Position numbers and translations under genes: made by a program
Assembly (NCBI GenBank): GCA_937872225.1
Contig: CALMRZ010000052.1
Location: forward strand, 91,527-155,526
Direction of reading: 5' to 3'
DNA length: 64,000 nt
From: an uncultured Spirochaetota bacterium
GTDB taxonomy: Bacteria > Spirochaetota > UBA4802 > UBA5550
Shown: piece by piece, positions 46,684-55,926 of the stretch
Numbering within the stretch: the first letter of the stretch is position 1
Layout of the letters: every line of letters starts with the position of its first letter
Notes under the pieces: model-generated
What the model was told of the DNA's origin: nothing
The model's input: only the letters and a program-made list of their open reading frames with translations
The model's database searches: none

Positions 46684-49600
46684 TTGTTCCTGCCGCTCCC
46701 TTTGCCCGCGGGATGCCGTCAAATACCACCGTGGCATGCGTCCCGCCCTTCCCGACCATCTCCAGGGTACCCCTGACCTGCCTGGTCAATGACTGGATGA
46801 TCTGCATTCCCAGGGTCTGAAGTTTGTCGATAGAGAAGTCTTCCGGAATTCCGACGCCGTCATCGGTCACGGTCAGGATATGCATCCCCCCGTCGTTCCG
46901 GTGGAGGCGCACCGTGAGATTCCCTTCGCGGCCCCCGGGAAAAGCGTGTTCCAGGGAATTTGACACGAGCTCGTTGATGATCATGGCGCAGGGTATGGCC
47001 GTGTCAATGCCGAGGTATATTTCGGCCACATCGAGATGCAGACGGATCGCCCGGGGATTGATATTGTACGTGTAGAAAAGATGCCGCGTCAGGTCCCTGA
47101 TGTACTCGGAAAAATCCACGCGCGCCATGTCTTCGGAGCGATAGAGCTTTTCATGGACCATCGCCATGGCGTGGATCCGGTTCTGGCTTTCCTCGAAATA
47201 TTTCCGGTAGCGCTCGTCGTCGACCTTCCGCGATTGCAGGGCCAGGAGGCTCGAAACGACCTGCATGTTGTTCTTGACGCGGTGGTGGAGCTCCTTGATG
47301 AGCACCTCTTTCTCATGAAGGGACGCCAGGATCCTGTTCTCGTTCCTGATATGGTTTATGGCCATGGCAAAGAGCGAGCCGATGCGGCGCACCGTGACGA
47401 GGTCGTTCTCCGTGTAGTCGCGGGTGGAGTTCCCCAGGGCGATCTGCCCGACGAGCTCGTCGTAAAAAAGCACCGGGACCGACAGAAAGCGCCTGATCCG
47501 GGGATGCCCCGGGGGCGGTTCCACCCACGATTCATGGGCGGACGGGTCATTGGTGAAGAAGGCCTGCCGGTTGTTAAGCGCGTATCCCCAGAGCCCGCCA
47601 TACCGGTTCCGGCCGTTGCGCATTTCATCGTCGTTGGTCTTCTTCAGGGCCGCTGAATTCACCGCACCCATTGTCAGTGTCGTTGATAGGATGACATTGC
47701 TCCCGGTATCAGGGGTCAATCCCGACACGCAACCCTCCTCGCTCTCCGTCAGGAGCCGGGCATATTCCTGGACAATGACGGCGATGTCTTTCAGGCTGTA
47801 GGATTGCGATATGATGGAACCGGAGAGGCCGGTCAGGGCCATGTTCACCGCGAGCTGTCCCTTGAGGCGCTCCTCGGCGGTTTTCCGGTCCGTAACGTCC
47901 TCATGGTTGCCGATCATGCGCCGCACCCGCCCATCCTGGTACCGCTCGACCACGCGCGCCCGGGAATACATCCACCGGTATGAGCCGTCCTTTGCCCTGA
48001 AACGGTATTCGTTTTCATACGTTTCCCCGCTGCCCGAACTCAGGTAGTGGCGCATCGTGCCAAGGGCGCGCTCCCGGTCGTCGGGATGGATGAGGGACTT
48101 GAACACCTCGAAGCTCGGGGGAAACTCTCCCGGCTCGTAGCCGAGCATGGTGTAAAAGCGGGGACTGTAATAATAGTCATTGTCCCCTGCGTTCCAGGTC
48201 CAGATGCCGTCCGTGGTGGCATCCAGGGTCTCCTTTAAATCTTCCCGGGTCCGGCCAAGGCTCATCTCGACCATCCTGCGCCTGGTGATGTCCCGGATTG
48301 AAACAATAATGCCGATGACATCCTCCCGGGCATTCCTGAGGGGCGTGTACTGCCCGATGATCCAGCCTCTCCGACCTGACCGGGCGAATTCATACTCCAG
48401 GTCTTCGGACCTGAAGCTTTCTCCCGCCAGGGAACGTTTCAGATCATTAAAAAGCGAAGGATGTTTCACATGGGGGTACGACCCGGTGTATTTTTTACCG
48501 ATCGCTTCGCCGGCCGGAATGCCGGTCAGCTCCTCCATAAACCGGTTCCAGAGGAGAATGTTCAGATCCCGGTTGAAGATAATGATCCCCTCGTTGACGC
48601 TCGCCATCAGGTTCCTGGTCAACTCCTCCGATTCCCGGAGCGTTTCCTCCATGGCGCGCCGCGACAGCTCGCCTGACAGGTAATCGGCGATGATCCTGAT
48701 GACCCGGGCAATGCGGGGCGTTTCCGGCCTGATGCGCCGGTCCCCCATGACCACGGCGCCGAAAACCCTGCCGCCGATAAGAATCGGCACGCAGATCAGG
48801 CTCTTGATCTTGAGACTGCCGGCGAGGGACGCCAGAGAATAATCGTCCCGTGCGGAAATGTCAACTTCCACGATGGCATTCCCGGCCTCGAGAAACCGGC
48901 GATCAAACTCACCGGCGGGGACCCTCGGTTTACCGGGACCGTCCCACGAAATACCGGTCGAGCCCAGGTAAACCATTTCATCTGTCGAGCTTTCATACTG
49001 CATGATTCCCGTGATGGGAAAGCCGAAGCGGGTGTGCAGGACGGATGATATCTCATCGAAAATCCCCGACGAACTTTCAGGGGAAAGGAAAAGCTGCGAG
49101 ATGCGCGAAATGGCCTCGTTCTCCGCCTGGGATATCCGCCGCTCGGAAATGTCGCGGCTCACGCCGACAATCGCGACGGCATGTCCCCTCAGGTCCCGCT
49201 GATATGTCACGATGCTCTCGGTCCATACGGTTGAGCCGTCCTTGCGGTTGAACTCCAGCTCGAGCTTCACGGTCCTGTTCGGGTCCCCGGTGCCGCTCTG
49301 TTCGATCCCCGCGTGTTCCGCATTTAGCTGCAGAGCCAGCCCCCGTGACGGGGGGGCCAGCATCTCTTCCAGGTTCATGTCCATCATCTCATCGGGCGTG
49401 TAGCCGCAGAGCTGCAGGACTGACTTGCTCACGTAGAGGGGCTTGAGGTTCAGGTCCGTCAGCCAGATGACGTCCCGGGCGTTTTCCGCCAGGAGCCGGA
49501 ACTTTTCCTCGCTTTCCCGCAATGCCGTTTCAGAACGCTTCCGTTCGGTGATATCGAGGACCGCGGCCGTGACCCCGGCTTTCAGGTCAGCCGGATCAAT

Positions 49601-50743
49601 GGGGCTCAGGCTGAGCAAAACGTCGATTATTCGGCCGTCTTTTTTCTTCAGTTTCGCCTCCTTAACCCCGAGGCCTTCACGGGCCATATGTTCGTACAGT
49701 TCACGGCCTATCCTCTGGTACTCGCTGTCATCCGGATATATCACCCGCGTATCACTACCCAGCAGTTCCTTTTCGGAAAACCCGGTAATCGAACAGAGAG
49801 AGCGGTTCACCTTCCTGAACTTCCTGTTCACCAGAAGCCCGACGCCGACCGGGACCGCCTCCAGCATGCTGCGCATCACCGCCTCATTTTCCCGGAGCGC
49901 TTCCAGTGTCTTTTTCTGCTCGGTGATGTCGCGCGCAATCCCCTGGATGGCAACGGGGCGCCCGTCCCGGTAAACCGGGGAGGCGCTTATCTCGACGTGC
50001 TTCATCTCGCCGCCCTTCGCGCGCAGGCGGAACTCATTGACGTTATCGGCGGAACCGGTGGCAAAGATCGCCCGTGTTCCCTCAATGGCCTTTTCCAGTT
50101 CTTCATGGGAGACCAGGTCGGCAAAAGAAAGGGTTTTGATCTCTTCACGGCTGTATCCGAGGAATTTCAGGCCGGTTTCGTTGATATCGATGAAGTTCCC
50201 CTGAAAATCGTGGAGATAAATGATATTGACCGATGAATTGAAAAGGACCCGGTACCGCTCCTCGTTCTCCCGCGCCGCGGTTTCCGCTTTTTTGCGACCG
50301 GTTATATCGTTGCCGACACAGAGGACCTCAATCACGGCGCCCTTTTCGTCTGTTACCGCCCTGTTCGACCAGCTGATCCAGACGCGGGAGCCGTCCTTCT
50401 TCATGTTTTCATTTTCACTGGCGGCGCACCGTTCCGGGTCCCTGCATATGACCGATATCAGGGCGGCCAGGTCTCTGCCGGTGCTCTCGCTCTCCGGCAC
50501 GATGGTCCCGACCGCGTTTTTCCCGAGGATTTCATCATTCCCGTAGCCGAAGAACCTCCGGGCATATTCATTACAATAGGTGATATTCCCCCGGACATCC
50601 ATGCGGAGAATGATGCTGTTTACGTTCTCAACCAGGTCCCGGTATTCCTTTTCAGTCCGGGTACCGGAAGACCTGAGGCGGGCAAGCTCTTTTTCAAGGC
50701 GGGCGACTTTTTTCTGCAGAGTTTCATATGATGGTTTCGCCAT
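46655..50743 (-). CDS. Giant cytoplasmic multi-PAS/GAF histidine kinase (HisKA_2)
   Basis: About 1362 residues without a membrane segment. In order: PAS (about 30-150), PAS (155-275), PAS (280-400), PAS (405-525), GAF (530-690), PAS (705-820), PAS (825-950), GAF (965-1140), HisKA_2 with LIKELHHRVKNNMQVVSSLL, and a HATPase_c domain with NELVSNSLEHAFPGG and DDGVGIPED. HisKA_2 kinases resemble light- and stress-sensing HWE/HisKA_2 enzymes. ATG 50743 is preferred; a GTG at 50752 is possible. It overlaps the downstream receiver-kinase gene, which suggests the two form a phosphorelay: this kinase phosphorylates the receiver of its neighbour. Redox or ligand cofactors cannot be read. Confidence 0.88.
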   Translation of the reverse strand: MAKPSYETLQKKVARLEKELARLRSSGTRTEKEYRDLVENVNSIILRMDVRGNITYCNEYARRFFGYGNDEILGKNAVGTIVPESESTGRDLAALISVICRDPERCAASENENMKKDGSRVWISWSNRAVTDEKGAVIEVLCVGNDITGRKKAETAARENEERYRVLFNSSVNIIYLHDFQGNFIDINETGLKFLGYSREEIKTLSFADLVSHEELEKAIEGTRAIFATGSADNVNEFRLRAKGGEMKHVEISASPVYRDGRPVAIQGIARDITEQKKTLEALRENEAVMRSMLEAVPVGVGLLVNRKFRKVNRSLCSITGFSEKELLGSDTRVIYPDDSEYQRIGRELYEHMAREGLGVKEAKLKKKDGRIIDVLLSLSPIDPADLKAGVTAAVLDITERKRSETALRESEEKFRLLAENARDVIWLTDLNLKPLYVSKSVLQLCGYTPDEMMDMNLEEMLAPPSRGLALQLNAEHAGIEQSGTGDPNRTVKLELEFNRKDGSTVWTESIVTYQRDLRGHAVAIVGVSRDISERRISQAENEAISRISQLFLSPESSSGIFDEISSVLHTRFGFPITGIMQYESSTDEMVYLGSTGISWDGPGKPRVPAGEFDRRFLEAGNAIVEVDISARDDYSLASLAGSLKIKSLICVPILIGGRVFGAVVMGDRRIRPETPRIARVIRIIADYLSGELSRRAMEETLRESEELTRNLMASVNEGIIIFNRDLNILLWNRFMEELTGIPAGEAIGKKYTGSYPHVKHPSLFNDLKRSLAGESFRSEDLEYEFARSGRRGWIIGQYTPLRNAREDVIGIIVSIRDITRRRMVEMSLGRTREDLKETLDATTDGIWTWNAGDNDYYYSPRFYTMLGYEPGEFPPSFEVFKSLIHPDDRERALGTMRHYLSSGSGETYENEYRFRAKDGSYRWMYSRARVVERYQDGRVRRMIGNHEDVTDRKTAEERLKGQLAVNMALTGLSGSIISQSYSLKDIAVIVQEYARLLTESEEGCVSGLTPDTGSNVILSTTLTMGAVNSAALKKTNDDEMRNGRNRYGGLWGYALNNRQAFFTNDPSAHESWVEPPPGHPRIRRFLSVPVLFYDELVGQIALGNSTRDYTENDLVTVRRIGSLFAMAINHIRNENRILASLHEKEVLIKELHHRVKNNMQVVSSLLALQSRKVDDERYRKYFEESQNRIHAMAMVHEKLYRSEDMARVDFSEYIRDLTRHLFYTYNINPRAIRLHLDVAEIYLGIDTAIPCAMIINELVSNSLEHAFPGGREGNLTVRLHRNDGGMHILTVTDDGVGIPEDFSIDKLQTLGMQIIQSLTRQVRGTLEMVGKGGTHATVVFDGIPRAKGAAGTNGSSENSDR

Positions 50744-50891
50744 ATCCTGCACCAGGTATCGCCGGCCTCTAGTTCAGGGCATCGATGGTTGTGTCATGAA
50801 TGGCCCCGGCGATAGTTGAACTATATCAAAAAGCCCTATCCTGTCAATCATAATGACACCGTTACATCGATGGCAACAAGAATGGCCTTTT

Positions 50892-50915
50892 GAACGGGGT
50901 TTTGCCGCCCCGTTC
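50892..50915 (-). other. Hairpin downstream of the STAS gene
   Basis: GAACGGGG pairs with CCCCGTTC across an eight-base loop. It has no T-run on either side, so it is not a typical terminator; it may stabilise the 3' end. Confidence 0.4.
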
Positions 50916-50974
50916 CCATGCGGCAGGATCATCGATAAGCGGCGGGGTGCGTCCCCCGGTCGCAGGTTCCCCGG

Positions 50975-51247
50975 TTACAGCACGATATCCTCCGAGGCAT
51001 AATTGATAGCGGACATGAGGAACTGGTTTCTCACCGTCAGGGACATGTCCTTGAGCCGTATTACGTTTCCCGATTCTTTAAGCCTGAGACAGGTGGTCAT
51101 CAAGCGCTCGGCATCCGCGGAAACAACGTCTTGAACGCCCTTGAAATCAAAAATAATTTCCTTTCCACCGGCCACGTTTTGCTCAAGACTGTTGCAAAAA
51201 TCGCCCATCATCCCGGTGGCCGTGACTTCCTTCATGTTAATCAGCAT
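50975..51247 (-). CDS. STAS domain protein (anti-anti-sigma-like)
   Basis: From ATG 51247 the protein has 90 residues; a GTG at 51283 would give 102. A GGAGG and an AAGGG lie before the ATG. The pattern fits a short STAS fold: strand LINMKEVTATG, helix GDFCNSLEQNVAG, strand KEIIFDFKGVQDV, then VSADAERLMTTCLRLKESGN and further. The usual regulatory Ser/Thr after the conserved Asp is replaced by VVSADAERL, where S72 could still serve. Such proteins free sigma factors or tune kinases in partner-switching circuits. Its phosphatase could be a SpoIIE-type protein such as the one at 3.9-6.0 kb. Confidence 0.65.
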   Translation of the reverse strand: MLINMKEVTATGMMGDFCNSLEQNVAGGKEIIFDFKGVQDVVSADAERLMTTCLRLKESGNVIRLKDMSLTVRNQFLMSAINYASEDIVL

Positions 51248-51616
51248 GGAACCCTTTTCCTCCACTCTGCGATGTTCACTCACCGCCCCGCCCCCTTATT
51301 CTCAGGCAAAAAATCGCATACGATCATGCAGCGGTTCAAATGACCGATGCACTCGCCAATACTGTAAAAATAATACCGCCGGAGCATGGTTTTCAATAGT
51401 CTTTCAGGTGATTATTCTGTAGTTATTTCATCTATTTTTCTGTAAGGAATCCACTTACCCCTTCAGAAGAAATAATGCAGACAGGTAGACCTTAAGGCCA
51501 GCCACCATTACCGGGTAGTGGCAGTGAATGGTGTTACGGTGATTAATGAAAAGCGAAGGAACAACCGGCTGTCAGGCATTATAAACCCGATATACGCATA
51601 AATTATGGACATGCCC
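51248..51616. other. Intergenic region before the small selenoprotein gene
   Basis: I see no coding region or convincing RNA gene in these bases. The right part becomes strongly AT-rich and leads into the promoter at 51617. Confidence 0.4.
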
Positions 51617-51645
51617 TTGACTATTTTATTGTATTTTAGTATATT
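51617..51645 (+). promoter_or_regulatory. Near-consensus sigma-70 promoter of the small selenoprotein gene
   Basis: TTGACT (51617-51622), a 17-base spacer and TATATT (51640-51645) match the consensus at ten of twelve bases. The start of transcription is expected near 51652, about 24 bases before the ATG at 51676. Confidence 0.65.
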
Positions 51646-51675
51646 ATAAAATATTTAAAATTAAATGAGGATAAA

Positions 51676-51810
51676 ATGAATTCCACCATATGGCTCATCA
51701 TTTTTATCGCCTTCTGGATTATTTTACAAAGATGGATTTTGCCCCGGTTCGGAGTTCCGACCTGAATGTCCCCGAATTGTTCTCAGGACGAGAACACAGA
51801 AAAGAAATGA
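51676..51810 (+). CDS. Small membrane-anchored selenoprotein candidate (TGA read as selenocysteine)
   Basis: GAGG at 51667-51670 precedes ATG 51676. Twenty-nine codons encode a membrane helix (STIWLIIFIAFWIILQ) and the end RWILPRFGVPT, followed by TGA at 51763-51765. In frame after it come MSPNCSQDENTEKK and a TGA stop (51808-51810). Read through, the protein has 44 residues with Sec30 and Cys35, spaced Sec-x4-Cys. A hairpin at 51778-51796 fits bacterial SECIS rules: its loop begins 20 bases past the TGA and has G at positions two and three. The anchor plus exposed Sec/Cys pair suggests a thiol/selenol redox role; the family is not one I can name with certainty. Without selenocysteine it would be a 29-residue peptide. 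Confidence 0.7.
51778..51796 (+). promoter_or_regulatory. Bacterial SECIS-like hairpin
   Basis: TGTTCTC (51778-51784) pairs perfectly with GAGAACA (51790-51796). The five-base loop AGGAC resembles the AGGTCT apical loop of Escherichia coli fdhF. Known bacterial SECIS elements have the loop 16-37 bases from the UGA and a G among the first loop bases; both conditions are met. Confidence 0.68.
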
Positions 51811-51852
51811 TCTCCCGGCAAAAAAAGAACTAAAATAGGGTATTCAGTATGA

Positions 51853-54800
51853 TTAGCGCTCCTCCCGGGCAGGAGGGGAATCCTTACGGCCCTGCGGCTC
51901 CGGAACCGGCTCAGACTTCTGCTCCTGCGGGGCAACCGGGGTATCAGCCTGATGTTCCTCCCGGGACGGGTCTGTGTTGCTTTTTATCTCATCCGGAATG
52001 GCTTCTTCAGTTTTTTCCCCGTCTTCACGCCCCCTTCTCTTCTTCTTATTTCCTTCTTTTTCATGTTTCCGGCGCTCAAAGTCGCTATCGCCGCTGTAGA
52101 AATCCTCATTCACTGTAAGAGTAACATCATACTTGCGTTCGATGGCCCGCGCCGTGCTCCAGATCCTGCCGGGAAGCGAGAACCGCTCGATGATCTGGGC
52201 CGCCCGCTTGAGGTTGCCGGTTTTTATGTAGCAGTGGACCATCCTTTCAAAGGCGGGATGCCGGGCGTTGAACTCTTCAGCCAGGGCCAGAAAGTTTTCA
52301 TACGACCGGGCCGCCTCTCCATAATCCCTGTCGTCATAGTACGCGTCCGCCTCCGCCAGGCGCTTGTTCCGGATCTCCTCCTGGGTCCGGGTGATCTCAA
52401 GGCGGCGCGGCTTATGATAATTGCCCTTCAGGTAAAATCCGTCCCTGACGCGCACGATTTCACCGGAAGACTTCCCGAGCCCCTTCAGAAAGTCGTCGTA
52501 GTCATCGCCCCGCATGATCATATCGCGTTTGAACATACCGGTCACGATATCATGGAGCATCGGCACGGCGATACGGTCCGCCGCCCTGCCGATGGAATAG
52601 TTCTTGCGGTTGCCGAGGCGCACGCCGGCCATGTAGGTGCTGTCGCCGGATATGAAATGGACGGTGGCCATGGCGTCGCGCAGTTCGTTGGAGGTCCCCG
52701 TCTTGCCGGCGCCGATCCCCTCCATGCCGGCCATGGTGCCGCGCTTCACGGTCTCACGCAGGGCGAGGTCAATGAGCACGCAGGCCGCCCTGACGCGGTC
52801 GGCGCCGAAACGCCCGAGGAGCGGGATCTTCAGCGGGCGGTAATCGGGCCGCATGACGGCGCCGTCGGGCCGCCTCATGGTTTCGATAAAGGTGTGTTTC
52901 TTGATCACGCCCAGGTTCGGGAAGATCGAATAGGCAAGGAGGTAGCGGTCGTAGCGCTGGTCGCCGCTTGAACCGCCCAGTATGATCGAGCGGTACGGCC
53001 GGTGCCTCCCTTCCGGTTCCGTGATATTCATGGTCTCGTTGAGGAGCCGGGCGAAGGTCGCCGGCGTCACCAGCTCCTGTATCTGCACATGGATCCCGTT
53101 TATCGAGTGCACCAGGGCGTCCTCAACGGTCACCCATTCGTCGGTGTACTCGGTGAAGTTCCGCGGCGCCCAGGACCAGTATTTCTCTATCCCCTCGATC
53201 TCCTTGGTCCGCTTCGGATACCGGTGCATGAAATTCTGGAACACCTTCCGCTGTTCGAGGGAGTAGGTCTTGTAGGTCACCGGGCTATTCTTGAACATGT
53301 CCTGGAGGTTGTAACCCGACAGGATGAAATAGAGGTCCAGGATCGGCTTCAGGCTTGACCCGAGAGAGCGGTTCGCGAGGGAAATCCAGTCCCATTCGTC
53401 ATTGTTGCGGGACGTGCCGCCGACGTCGGCGATTATGCGATTCACGATTTCAGGCCGCCCGGAGCGGGCCTTCCGGTGGGCATGGATGATACGGGCCCCG
53501 CCCTCGAGAAACACATCGGAGGGCTGCCCCTCCACCTGGCAGTCGGGGTCCACCGCTATCCACCGAGACTTGCGGTCCACCAGGGCCTGCAGCTTCTTCT
53601 GCATGGCCATGTCAACGGTGGTGACCACCACCAGGCCCGAATCGGAGCATTCCATCCCCAATTCACGGTCGATTTCCCGCTTGATGTTGTTGACCAGTCG
53701 GTTATCGATCGAATAGATACCGGGGGCGAAGCGGAATCTCACCTTCTGGCGGTTCCAGGCGTCGCGCTCCTCGTCGGCGCTGATGACGCCGTCCTCGCGC
53801 AGGAGCCTGAGGATACTGCGCATCCGCCCCTCGATCCATATTTTCGCCTTCAGCTTGGTTTCGAGGATCTCCCGGTAATTCCCCCGGTCCACCTTGTACG
53901 GGCCGTTATCCTCGGTCCACTTTTCAACGTCCTCGCTGGACAGGCGCTTCGTTTCAAGGAGGTCGCGGAGCTCCTCCGCCTTGAGAAAGGCGGCATACTC
54001 CTTGATCCGCGAGGGCTTCTTGATGGCCGCCACCAGCATGACCTGCTCCCGCAGGTTCAGGTCATGGAGCCCCTTCATGAAGTACATCTCAGCCTGTGAC
54101 TTGAAGCCCCTGACGTCGGAGTAGAGGTGGCCGCCGTACACCTCGTTGACATAGGCCTCGAGTATGTCGTTTCTCGTCCAGAACCAGTCAACGGTCGCCG
54201 AGGCCGGGAGCTCGTACTTTTTCTGTTCGATCTGCCGATCAGAGAAGCTCGGCTTCTCCGCAATGGCCGTGATGTATTTCGTGTATAGCATCTCCATCAC
54301 CTGATTGGAGATGGAGCTGCCCCCGCGCGCGTCCTCCTTAAAGGAGGCGGCGAAGGCGTCCTCGATTTTCCTTGACTGCTGTTCCAGCCAGTGAATCCCC
54401 CGCGCCGCGGCAACAGCGCGGACTTCCTGTAACATCTTCCGGAGGACCTTCTTGGTTATCTGCGGAATGATGACCAGGTTATCGTTGCCCCGGTGCGGCA
54501 CGGGAAAAAAGGTGTTCCTGAAGCGCCGGTCTTCGCGGAGGATAACCCCTTCGATCATCACGCGGGGAATCTCGCCGATGCCGGCCCATTTCATTGAATT
54601 GGCCTTGTAATACAGGAGCGTGACGCAGTCGCCTACCCTGTTAACCCTGTCGATCCACTCCAGCGGCGCAACGCTCTTCATGATGCCTTTCGTGACATCA
54701 TCGCAGATCCTGTCATGGGGGATTTCAGTGCGATCGAATAAACCGATCCTGTTGCCGGTCAGGTCATCTGCGAAGGCTAGGACCGACTCCCACCATCGCC

Positions 54801-55923
54801 TGTCGATTACCAGGTCCATGAGCCTGCGGTAACGGCCGGGATCGGACCGCGCGAGACCGCGCAGCTTCGCCCGGTCGACGGCGACGATCGTGAGGCCGTT
54901 CTGGTCCTGGATGCGGAGGGACCGGTAGAAGCCGTAATTGAGCTCCACCGCCATCTGCGATTTGTTGTTTATCCGATAGATATTCCCCGCGGCCGGTGAC
55001 GATCCGGTTGTCGAAAATTCTTCAAAGCGGGCGCCGCGGTTCCTCCGGCGGATGCGCTCCGCCCTGCGGGCGAAGGGCGAATCGCAGGTATCGATGACCT
55101 GGCTGAAATTCTGGAAGGAGTAATTGTAATCGTTCCTCGACGTGCCGTAGAGGGCAATGCCGAGGTCAAAGAGGAAAAAAAACGCGTAGAACAGGACGCA
55201 TGCCGCGACGAGCGTCTTTTTGAGCACCGGCACGGCCCGGTGGGCCAGGCTGCGCGGGTTCCGCATGCGCAGGCGGGCCGTAAAAAAATCCGCGACCGCC
55301 CTGGTTTCACCGGGACTGAAGAGACACTTCTTCCCGAGAACGAAAGCAGCGCCGTTCCGTACAAATTCGGAAGGGTCAAAGGAGGGGAAAAACAGCCTGA
55401 TGTATGATTCCGGCAGATCGGTCCCGCTTTTTTCAGCGCCGAAAAAGGACTCAAATTGCTCGCGCTGCTCCCTGGCGAAAACACGATGGACATGGCCGCT
55501 CTTTTTTCTTTCCGCGAGAAGACCCTTCTCGAGTTCGACAAGGTCGTCAAGACGGAACAGGCGCTCCTCATCGCGGAGGGTGATGTTCATGATGTGGATC
55601 AGGAGCCCTTCACGGAACAGCGGCGCCGGGACCAGGTAGCCGCCGCAGTCGCCGCCGCTCCCGTCGGCGCCGGCGAAATACCGGGCCCTGCCGGGATCGG
55701 CAATAAAGGAGTCGAGGAACTGGTTGACGGCGCCGGCCTTCCGGCCGAACCCTTCCCGGTCAAGCACCCCGCCGAAATAGAACAGGACCTTGAGCACCGC
55801 ATGGCGGAGGCCGGAAATCCTGAGCCAGTAATTATCGACGACCCAGGCATGGAGCCGGCAAAACAGCAGCACCCGCATCAGGATTCTTTTTATCGGATTT
55901 CCCGGAACAGCTTCTATCTTCAT
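51853..55923 (-). CDS. Bifunctional penicillin-binding protein (GT51 + transpeptidase) with large extra domains
   Basis: The 1356-residue protein is far longer than class A PBPs (about 700-900). A cytoplasmic N-terminal region of about 230 residues precedes a membrane helix at about 233-256. The glycosyltransferase-51 domain (about 440-660) has the catalytic EGVILREDRRF (E464) and GGSSISNQV (535-543). The transpeptidase domain has S856-S-L-K859, S940-I-N942 and K1074-T-G1076. A TPR-like segment (LAEADAYYDDRDYGEAARSY) and a charged disordered tail end the chain. It polymerises and cross-links peptidoglycan. The extra N-terminal and C-terminal parts may dock partner proteins; two small genes follow at once on the operon's upstream side. 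Confidence 0.88.
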   Translation of the reverse strand: MKIEAVPGNPIKRILMRVLLFCRLHAWVVDNYWLRISGLRHAVLKVLFYFGGVLDREGFGRKAGAVNQFLDSFIADPGRARYFAGADGSGGDCGGYLVPAPLFREGLLIHIMNITLRDEERLFRLDDLVELEKGLLAERKKSGHVHRVFAREQREQFESFFGAEKSGTDLPESYIRLFFPSFDPSEFVRNGAAFVLGKKCLFSPGETRAVADFFTARLRMRNPRSLAHRAVPVLKKTLVAACVLFYAFFFLFDLGIALYGTSRNDYNYSFQNFSQVIDTCDSPFARRAERIRRRNRGARFEEFSTTGSSPAAGNIYRINNKSQMAVELNYGFYRSLRIQDQNGLTIVAVDRAKLRGLARSDPGRYRRLMDLVIDRRWWESVLAFADDLTGNRIGLFDRTEIPHDRICDDVTKGIMKSVAPLEWIDRVNRVGDCVTLLYYKANSMKWAGIGEIPRVMIEGVILREDRRFRNTFFPVPHRGNDNLVIIPQITKKVLRKMLQEVRAVAAARGIHWLEQQSRKIEDAFAASFKEDARGGSSISNQVMEMLYTKYITAIAEKPSFSDRQIEQKKYELPASATVDWFWTRNDILEAYVNEVYGGHLYSDVRGFKSQAEMYFMKGLHDLNLREQVMLVAAIKKPSRIKEYAAFLKAEELRDLLETKRLSSEDVEKWTEDNGPYKVDRGNYREILETKLKAKIWIEGRMRSILRLLREDGVISADEERDAWNRQKVRFRFAPGIYSIDNRLVNNIKREIDRELGMECSDSGLVVVTTVDMAMQKKLQALVDRKSRWIAVDPDCQVEGQPSDVFLEGGARIIHAHRKARSGRPEIVNRIIADVGGTSRNNDEWDWISLANRSLGSSLKPILDLYFILSGYNLQDMFKNSPVTYKTYSLEQRKVFQNFMHRYPKRTKEIEGIEKYWSWAPRNFTEYTDEWVTVEDALVHSINGIHVQIQELVTPATFARLLNETMNITEPEGRHRPYRSIILGGSSGDQRYDRYLLAYSIFPNLGVIKKHTFIETMRRPDGAVMRPDYRPLKIPLLGRFGADRVRAACVLIDLALRETVKRGTMAGMEGIGAGKTGTSNELRDAMATVHFISGDSTYMAGVRLGNRKNYSIGRAADRIAVPMLHDIVTGMFKRDMIMRGDDYDDFLKGLGKSSGEIVRVRDGFYLKGNYHKPRRLEITRTQEEIRNKRLAEADAYYDDRDYGEAARSYENFLALAEEFNARHPAFERMVHCYIKTGNLKRAAQIIERFSLPGRIWSTARAIERKYDVTLTVNEDFYSGDSDFERRKHEKEGNKKKRRGREDGEKTEEAIPDEIKSNTDPSREEHQADTPVAPQEQKSEPVPEPQGRKDSPPAREER

Positions 55924-55926
55924 TAA

